Of a stretch of 10,216 nucleotides of DNA, positions 6,184 through 10,216 are shown piece after piece. Every line of letters starts with the position of its first letter. The first letter of the stretch is position 1. The translations under genes were made by a program, and so were the position numbers. The notes under the pieces are model-generated. The model did not search any database. It worked only from the letters and a program-made list of their open reading frames with translations, and was not told the DNA's origin. Source of the DNA: an uncultured Enterobacter sp. (GTDB lineage: Bacteria; Pseudomonadota; Gammaproteobacteria; Enterobacterales; Enterobacteriaceae); the NCBI GenBank assembly GCA_946477805.1, contig CAMKZP010000083.1, positions 1-10,216 of the forward strand. The letters run 5' to 3'.

Positions 6184-7098
6184 TTATTCATTTTCCGACA
6201 GGACGTCCTGAAGTAGCCAGTCGTGAAAAATATTAACTTCACTACGCATAACCTGCTGCTGCGGGGTCACCAGATAATACGACCATTTTAGCGGCCAGCG
6301 ATAGTCGGGCTGCAGCTGCGCAAGCTGTCCGGTTTCGATAAGTTTCTTCACCAGAGCATATCGTACGATAGCTACACCACGACCGCTCAGAGCGGACAGA
6401 ATCACCGCTGAGGTGGAATTGATATGAAGTCCGCTTTCAAGTGCCTCGGGGGCATTCACAGTCTGGAGCACCTCGTCCCATGATGGAAAATCTGCGCCGG
6501 GGTGAGGGGTATCATCATAAATAAGCTTTTGCGTGGCGAGCCACTCGCCACAGGTTATTTTGCCTTCCGGAACAAGACGCGGACTGCAAACCAGTACGGC
6601 TTCTTCATCCATCAGCCAGGTTTTATTGACGCCCGGCCAGTCCCCCTGTCCACAACGGATACCGATATCCGCCTCCCCGTGCGGCACGTCCATTAGTTTT
6701 TCCGTAACGTTAAGCCGCAGGTCGATACTTTCATGGGTTTCTGAGAACCGGTTCAGTCGTTCCATTAGCCAGTTCATCATCAGTACCTGAGAGGCGGTTA
6801 CTACGACGACCGAACGCGCGCGACGTCCGCGTAGTTTGTTCAGTCCAGATTCCAGTTTGTCCAATCCCTGGGTGATGTCCAGCAGGGCTTCCTGTGCTTC
6901 ATCAACCAGCGTCAGGCGCTCCTTCCCTGAACGGGTGCGGTGAAGAAGCGGATGTCCCACCCAGTCTTCCAGTGCGCGGACAAGCTGGCCTACTGCGGCT
7001 GGCGTGACGCCCAGCTCCTGTGCCGCGCCAGTAAAACTTCCATGCCGGGCTGTAGCTTCAAAAGCATGCAGCCATTTCAGGCGATTTAGCGATCTCAT
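6184..7098 (-). CDS. LysR family transcriptional regulator, GcvA-like subgroup
   Basis: DNA-binding regulator of 304 aa. The N-terminal winged helix-turn-helix spans about residues 5-62 (LKWLHAFEATARHGSFTGAAQELGVTPAAVGQLVRALEDWVGHPLL) and opens with the RLKWLHAFEA type of start seen in GcvA-like members. The effector-binding domain follows from about 90 (SVVVVTASQVLMMNWLMERL through the HGEADIGIRCGQGDWPG segment). ATG 7098 has AGGA 8 nt upstream; a nearer upstream ATG at 7103 is out of frame and stops at once. It is transcribed away from the SDR-OsmC pair with a 176-bp shared control region, the usual layout for a LysR regulator controlling its divergent neighbour. It could also act on the leftward operon downstream. 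Effector unknown. Confidence 0.93.
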   Translation of the reverse strand: MRSLNRLKWLHAFEATARHGSFTGAAQELGVTPAAVGQLVRALEDWVGHPLLHRTRSGKERLTLVDEAQEALLDITQGLDKLESGLNKLRGRRARSVVVVTASQVLMMNWLMERLNRFSETHESIDLRLNVTEKLMDVPHGEADIGIRCGQGDWPGVNKTWLMDEEAVLVCSPRLVPEGKITCGEWLATQKLIYDDTPHPGADFPSWDEVLQTVNAPEALESGLHINSTSAVILSALSGRGVAIVRYALVKKLIETGQLAQLQPDYRWPLKWSYYLVTPQQQVMRSEVNIFHDWLLQDVLSENE

Positions 7099-7142
7099 TT
7101 CATATTTCCTAATCCATTATTTTCTTCAGTATACGTTAGCGA

Positions 7143-7157
7143 GAAAGATTTTCTTTC
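7143..7157. promoter_or_regulatory. Dyad in the LysR-SDR control region, candidate regulator site
   Basis: GAAAG and CTTTC flank ATTTT in a perfect 15-bp dyad, 44 bp upstream of the LysR start. Its length fits a LysR-type box, although the strict T-N11-A pattern is not met. It is the clearest symmetric site in the divergent region. Confidence 0.35.
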
Positions 7158-7191
7158 CTGTGTCGCAATTTCTTCTCAGTCGTCAATACCG

Positions 7192-7199
7192 GGGGAGGG
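7192..7199 (+). promoter_or_regulatory. KOPS-like octamer pointing to dif
   Basis: GGGGAGGG fits GGGNAGGG, the polar sequence read by the FtsK gamma domain. On the plus strand it directs FtsK rightward, toward the dif site 1.6 kb away, the orientation expected on this side of dif. A single octamer could be chance. Confidence 0.45.
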
Positions 7200-7274
7200 T
7201 GGCATTCTGATTTCACAGGATGAGGGGGCTGCCTTCTCATCAATGACAATCCAATGAATGTAAAGAGGTTAGCG

Positions 7275-8051
7275 ATGAACGCATCTTTCTCCGGTAAAAA
7301 ACTGTTAGTGGTCGGCGGTACGAGCGGTATGGGTTTCGAAACGGCGAAACTGGTTCTGAAAAATGGTGGCAGCGTGGTGCTGGTTGGCAATCGCCAGGAC
7401 AAGGCTGAGCAGGCCCGTCAGGCGCTTTCTGCTGATGGTCAGGTCTCCATCATCGTTGCTGACCTGATGAAAGAAGAAGGCATGCAGCACGTTATTAATA
7501 CTATCAACGCGGAACATAAAGACATTAGCCTGCTGGTGAATGCAGCGGGTGTGTTCTTCCCGAAACCCTTCGTCGACAATGAAACGTCTGACTACGACAT
7601 GTATATGGACATTAACCGTGCGACCTTCTTCATTACCCGCGACGTGGTGCGCAATATGGTAGAAGCCGGTATTAAAGGTTCAATCGTTAATATCGGTTCA
7701 ATGTGGGCGCAGCAGGCCATCGGTGCCACTCCTTCTGCTGCTTATTCCATGGCGAAAGCTGGCTTGCACGCGCTGACCAAAAACCTGGCGATTGAGCTTG
7801 GCGAAAAAGGGATCCGCGTGAATGCCGTTTCTCCGGCCGTTGTTCACACGCCGATTTACGAAGGCTTCATTCCGAAAGACGACGTGAAGGACGTGATGAA
7901 CAGCTTCGACAGCTTCCACCCGATTGGCCGTGTGGGTACCCCGGTCGATATCGCGGAGACCGTTGCCTTCCTGCTTTCTGACAAGACTGGCTGGGTCACC
8001 GGCGCCATCTGGGATATCGATGGTGGCGTGATGGCTGGCCGTAACGCCTGA
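7275..8051 (+). CDS. Short-chain dehydrogenase/reductase (classical SDR)
   Basis: Cytoplasmic NAD(P)-dependent oxidoreductase of 258 aa acting on a carbonyl or alcohol of unknown identity. Cofactor motif GGTSGMG at 14-20, NAAG at 89-92, catalytic S142, Y157 and K161 (YSMAK), and the C-terminal WVTGAIWDIDGG are all in the positions expected for a classical SDR of about 250 aa. Start ATG 7275 is chosen because AGAGG ends 6 nt before it; the in-frame ATG at 7254 would add seven residues and lacks a ribosome site. It is divergent from the LysR gene and 45 bp upstream of the OsmC-family gene, probably in one transcript. Residue N40-R41 after the second strand suggests NADP(H) preference, a tentative reading. 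Confidence 0.94.
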   Translation: MNASFSGKKLLVVGGTSGMGFETAKLVLKNGGSVVLVGNRQDKAEQARQALSADGQVSIIVADLMKEEGMQHVINTINAEHKDISLLVNAAGVFFPKPFVDNETSDYDMYMDINRATFFITRDVVRNMVEAGIKGSIVNIGSMWAQQAIGATPSAAYSMAKAGLHALTKNLAIELGEKGIRVNAVSPAVVHTPIYEGFIPKDDVKDVMNSFDSFHPIGRVGTPVDIAETVAFLLSDKTGWVTGAIWDIDGGVMAGRNA

Positions 8052-8057
8052 TGACTC

Positions 8058-8085
8058 TGCCGCACGTGGGCGACCGCGTGCGGCA
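8058..8085 (+). other. Strong hairpin between the SDR and OsmC-family genes
   Basis: TGCCGCACG (8058-8066) and CGTGCGGCA (8077-8085) form a perfect 9-bp G+C-rich stem with a 10-nt loop, ending 2 nt before the OsmC ribosome site GGAG (8088-8091). No T-tract follows, so it looks like an mRNA processing or stability element, or a partial attenuator, rather than a terminator. Confidence 0.5.
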
Positions 8086-8096
8086 CTGGAGTACTT

Positions 8097-8567
8097 ATGC
8101 AAATCCAGACCGCAAACTATGACCTTGTCACCACATGGCAGGGGGGCATGGCCAGCCGCACGCGCTGCCAGTCTATGACGGGGGACAAGCGTCAAAGCCA
8201 CGTTATCGATTCAGATGAACCTGTCGCGCTGGGTGGCGAAGGGCGGGCGCCCGGCCCTCAGGATCTGATGCTGGCAGCTTTTAACGCCTGCATGACGGCC
8301 GCCTTTGTTCAGGAAGCCATTAGTGCGGGCATCACGCTGACCCATCTCGATATCGAGACCCGCGGTGAACTCCTGACGGGAATATCCCGGCTCTGTGAAA
8401 AAATCACAGATGTTTCGCCTGGCTGGCTGCAGTATGTCATTCACGTCAGCGGGGAAGGGACTGCCCATCAGTTCGAATGCATCCATCAACTGGTCATTAA
8501 CGCCTCCCTTAACCGGTGGCTACTGGCTCAGAACATGACGATAGAGGGTGATTTGATTCTTATCTGA
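8097..8567 (+). CDS. OsmC family protein
   Basis: A 156-aa member of the OsmC/Ohr fold, probably a dimeric cytoplasmic thiol peroxidase or relative. The two signature cysteines are C65 (AFNACMTAAF) and C128 (FECIHQLV), 63 residues apart as in OsmC and Ohr, so peroxidatic and resolving roles are plausible. The N-terminal strand region contains RCQSMTGDKRQSHVIDSDEPVALGG, and APGPQDLMLAA leads into the active-site helix, both typical of the OsmC-like branch. Extra cysteines occur at 24 and 100. ATG 8097 has GGAG 5 nt upstream. It follows the SDR gene on the same strand, with a hairpin between them. Its substrate (lipid hydroperoxide or other) is not evident. Confidence 0.9.
   Translation: MQIQTANYDLVTTWQGGMASRTRCQSMTGDKRQSHVIDSDEPVALGGEGRAPGPQDLMLAAFNACMTAAFVQEAISAGITLTHLDIETRGELLTGISRLCEKITDVSPGWLQYVIHVSGEGTAHQFECIHQLVINASLNRWLLAQNMTIEGDLILI
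8452..8459 (+). promoter_or_regulatory. KOPS-like octamer pointing to dif
   Basis: GGGAAGGG fits GGGNAGGG and points rightward to dif, 350 bp away. It lies inside the OsmC-family gene. No exact octamer pointing the opposite way was found left of dif. Confidence 0.45.
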
Positions 8568-8580
8568 CGCTCCCCACTCT

Positions 8581-8772
8581 TTGACCGGTGAAATTAAGAA
8601 TAAAAAATATCGCGCTATGCAGGTCGTGGCCCCCGGCGTGCTGGAAATGACGGAGCGGCCCATAACGACGCAGGCTGGCTGCTATCGTTTTGTTGTTGTA
8701 GACCGGGAGCTCATTCGCAAGTCGTGGCGGGAGGTATCTCAAAATTCACAACATGCTGATTTCTGTGGCTGA
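8581..8772 (+). pseudogene. Remnant of a zinc-type alcohol dehydrogenase, internally deleted
   Basis: The 63-codon frame contains YRAMQVVAPGVLEMTERPITT (residues 10-30), a typical opening strand of medium-chain zinc alcohol dehydrogenases, but the expected PGxGQVLIxVEACGICHxD continuation with its zinc ligands is missing. Instead AGCYRFVVVD follows at 32-41, which resembles the extreme C-terminal strand of the same family (GKARFRVVL type). The simplest reading is an in-frame deletion of about 300 codons joining the two ends. The start is unclear: TTG 8581 has no ribosome site. It follows the OsmC gene by 13 bp and was probably once the third gene of that operon. It ends 36 bp before dif. Confidence 0.6.
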
Positions 8773-8808
8773 ACCAGAGATCCATGAAGTAAAAGATCTA
8801 TGGAGGTT

Positions 8809-8836
8809 ATTTAACATAATATACATTATGCGCACC
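8809..8836 (-). other. dif: Chromosome dimer resolution site dif (XerC/XerD target)
   Basis: On the plus strand the site reads ATTTAACATAA (XerD arm, 8809-8819), TATACA (central 6 bp, 8820-8825), TTATGCGCACC (XerC arm, 8826-8836). This is the exact reverse complement of the E. coli 28-bp dif as I recall it. XerC and XerD recombine here, activated by FtsK, to resolve chromosome dimers at division. Adjacent hipA and two KOPS-like octamers pointing to it support a native terminus site rather than a plasmid pdif. Confidence 0.95.
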
Positions 8837-8975
8837 AACGAATGCTTTCATGGGTAATCGGAGATTTATGTGGTCATCGGGCCAGCTCAACCTTTTTGTT
8901 TGTCAGTCATACTGAGCCTAACGCTTAAACAACGAGCTCCCCTGAAAGCATGCTTATTAAAAAGAGCGTCGACAA

Positions 8976-10216
8976 TTATCCCTCAGCCAGGCGCCTGCAT
9001 TGCTGCTTTATTCCATCAAAGATTCTTTCCGCTAGTTGTTGCGGAAACTGAACCGGGAGAAGCCCGCTAACACGCTCAATGACTTTTGGGGTTCTGGCGA
9101 TGATTTCATCTATCATCGCCTCTATCTGCCGTTTACTGAGGCCTGTCATCTCCCCATGCTTGATCCAGTGTCGTCGTTGTATTCGGTATATCTGGTAATA
9201 GTTGCTACTGCCACGTACGGCCATCGCCAGTTTGCACTTCTGCCAGGATATCTGATTGTTCCCGTGCCCGATCACCGGCCATGCCGACAACACGTCATAG
9301 ATAGGTGTAAGATGATATTGTCCCTGTGGCCCTACAGAAATACTGAAATTCTTAGCGTGGCCGTCTGTTGCGGCCATCAGCCAGAAAATTATCTGCGTCA
9401 TGAAAAACTGCGCTTTGTCATGCTCAGCACGGTCTGAATAGCTCAGAACTTCCATGATTTCCGAGATACCCGGCCCGCCGTCCGCCTGATATTTTCGTAA
9501 TGGCGAAACGCCAAGAGCCTGACACATATCTTCCTGGGGTAACCGAATGATCCACTGCCCGTTTCCTGACCATTTCCGGTCAAAACGTTCTACTACCAGC
9601 ACTTTTTGATCTTCAAACTGAGCAATTTGCGTTCTTGCCGTGGGGAGCCCGTAGTGTTCGAGAATTAGCGAGCAGAGCCATTCATTCTCAACCGACGAGC
9701 TCATATCGGCTTTCATATTCCCGACAAGCCCGAGCGGGAGTTTGAATATATGCGTCGTCGGTGTGTTCCCCTCCGGCATACACCACCGATCTCCATGCCA
9801 AAGTAAGGCTGTTTTCTCCTGTGCACCGGCAATCGATAAGCGTAAGTCGTCGTTATCTTCAGGCCTGCCGGGGAGCAATGTCTCAGTGGTATTACGCAAC
9901 GTGGTCGCGATTTCTGATTCGGTAAGGGTATGATATTTAACGGAATATAAATCAGTGGGTTCCTCATCGTCATGAAGCAACTGTATAGCACCCACGCAGT
10001 CTTTCCCCAACTCCGTCAGCAGATCATAGGGTTCAAGGCTATCGGCCTTGTATCGCATTGCCAGCCGTCTGCGTATGCTTTCGCTGTCCGGAAGTAAATT
10101 ATCAAAATAGTCACGAACCACACTTCCGCGCCAGACCTGGTTCCCGGGTGTAAAAGGAAGGGACAACGACAGCGGCCTCCCCTGTTCGTCAGCACACCAT
10201 TCCGGAAGGTAGTGTA
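8976..10216 (-). CDS. hipA: HipA-type toxin serine/threonine kinase (5' end beyond right edge)
   Basis: Toxin of a HipBA type II toxin-antitoxin system; E. coli HipA phosphorylates glutamyl-tRNA synthetase and causes growth arrest and persistence. The frame is open to the edge, with 412 visible residues; alignment of PEWxxxxxRPLSLSLP and FDNLLPDS with E. coli HipA (440 aa) indicates about 27 N-terminal residues are missing. A first in-window start at TTG 10166 would be artificial. Key parts are intact: LSIAGAQEKTALL (regulatory Ser and P-loop), THIFKLP (ATP-binding Lys), VVERFDR, LPQEDMCQALG, ATDGHAKNFS (catalytic Asp and Asn) and PIYDVLSAWP (metal-binding Asp). The antitoxin gene hipB should lie just upstream, outside the window. 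Gene orientation and proximity to dif match E. coli K-12. It appears functional from what is visible. Confidence 0.95.
   Translation of the reverse strand, partial: HYLPEWCADEQGRPLSLSLPFTPGNQVWRGSVVRDYFDNLLPDSESIRRRLAMRYKADSLEPYDLLTELGKDCVGAIQLLHDDEEPTDLYSVKYHTLTESEIATTLRNTTETLLPGRPEDNDDLRLSIAGAQEKTALLWHGDRWCMPEGNTPTTHIFKLPLGLVGNMKADMSSSVENEWLCSLILEHYGLPTARTQIAQFEDQKVLVVERFDRKWSGNGQWIIRLPQEDMCQALGVSPLRKYQADGGPGISEIMEVLSYSDRAEHDKAQFFMTQIIFWLMAATDGHAKNFSISVGPQGQYHLTPIYDVLSAWPVIGHGNNQISWQKCKLAMAVRGSSNYYQIYRIQRRHWIKHGEMTGLSKRQIEAMIDEIIARTPKVIERVSGLLPVQFPQQLAERIFDGIKQQCRRLAEG

Noticed and set aside
7698..8201. 167-codon minus-strand open frame
   Set aside because: It is antisense to the SDR catalytic region and OsmC start; its composition is that of a shadow of high-G+C coding sequence.
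8842..8951. Inverted repeat ATGCTTTCA (8842-8850) and TGAAAGCAT (8943-8951) between dif and hipA
   Set aside because: Nine base pairs about 90 bp apart with no accompanying element ends, so I did not call it a mobile-element boundary.
8870..9437. Plus-strand frames of 66 and 133 codons
   Set aside because: They overlap hipA in antisense, where hipA motifs are strong; no ribosome sites or recognisable domains.
8581..10216. Xer-integrated mobile element boundary at dif
   Set aside because: Only one dif copy is in the window and hipA sits where it does in E. coli; no integrase or phage genes are visible.

Overview
The window reads as chromosomal DNA from an Enterobacterales bacterium (an Enterobacter, Klebsiella, Kosakonia or Citrobacter-like genome is my inference). 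The strongest placement evidence is at the right end. A 28-bp site at 8809-8836 matches, as I remember it, the Escherichia coli chromosome-dimer resolution site dif base for base in reverse orientation. It lies 139 bp from the 3' end of a hipA gene, the same dif-hipA neighbourhood known from E. coli K-12. Two octamers of the FtsK-orienting type (KOPS) at 7192 and 8452 both point toward the site. The window therefore appears to sit at the replication terminus.

Layout from left to right. (1) 1-718, minus: N-terminal part of a FhuA-like TonB-dependent siderophore receptor with a possible Fur box upstream. (2) 719-1428: about 700 bp without a convincing large gene, but holding several perfect palindromes, a long hairpin, a sigma70-like promoter and two very small ORFs. 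(3) 1429-3708, plus: an A+T-richer pair, consisting of a group A FAD monooxygenase whose 5' end is out of frame at an 8-A run, and a second, divergent but catalytically intact-looking LpxC (lipid A deacetylase). (4) 3806-5963, minus: a tight three-gene set reading carboxymuconolactone decarboxylase/AhpD-like protein, ChrR-like cupin, amine oxidase; the last two overlap by ATGA. (5) 6184-7098, minus: a GcvA-type LysR regulator. (6) 7275-8567, plus, divergent from the regulator: a short-chain dehydrogenase and an OsmC-family protein, followed by the remnant of a zinc-type alcohol dehydrogenase. (7) dif. (8) 8976 to the right edge, minus: hipA, lacking only about 27 N-terminal residues that lie outside the window.

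Functionally, regions 4-6 look like one LysR-centred redox or detoxification locus combining flavin oxidation, a thiol CxxC protein, a thiol peroxidase-like OsmC protein, a metal cupin and an SDR; its substrate cannot be read from sequence. Region 3 is the most unusual part: an accessory copy of the essential antibiotic target LpxC next to a xenobiotic-type flavin monooxygenase, with lower G+C than its right-hand neighbours (about 40-43% in sampled 60-base lines against about 57% in the SDR gene). That suggests horizontal acquisition and possibly target-duplication resistance. No insertion sequence, tRNA, rRNA or CRISPR array was seen.
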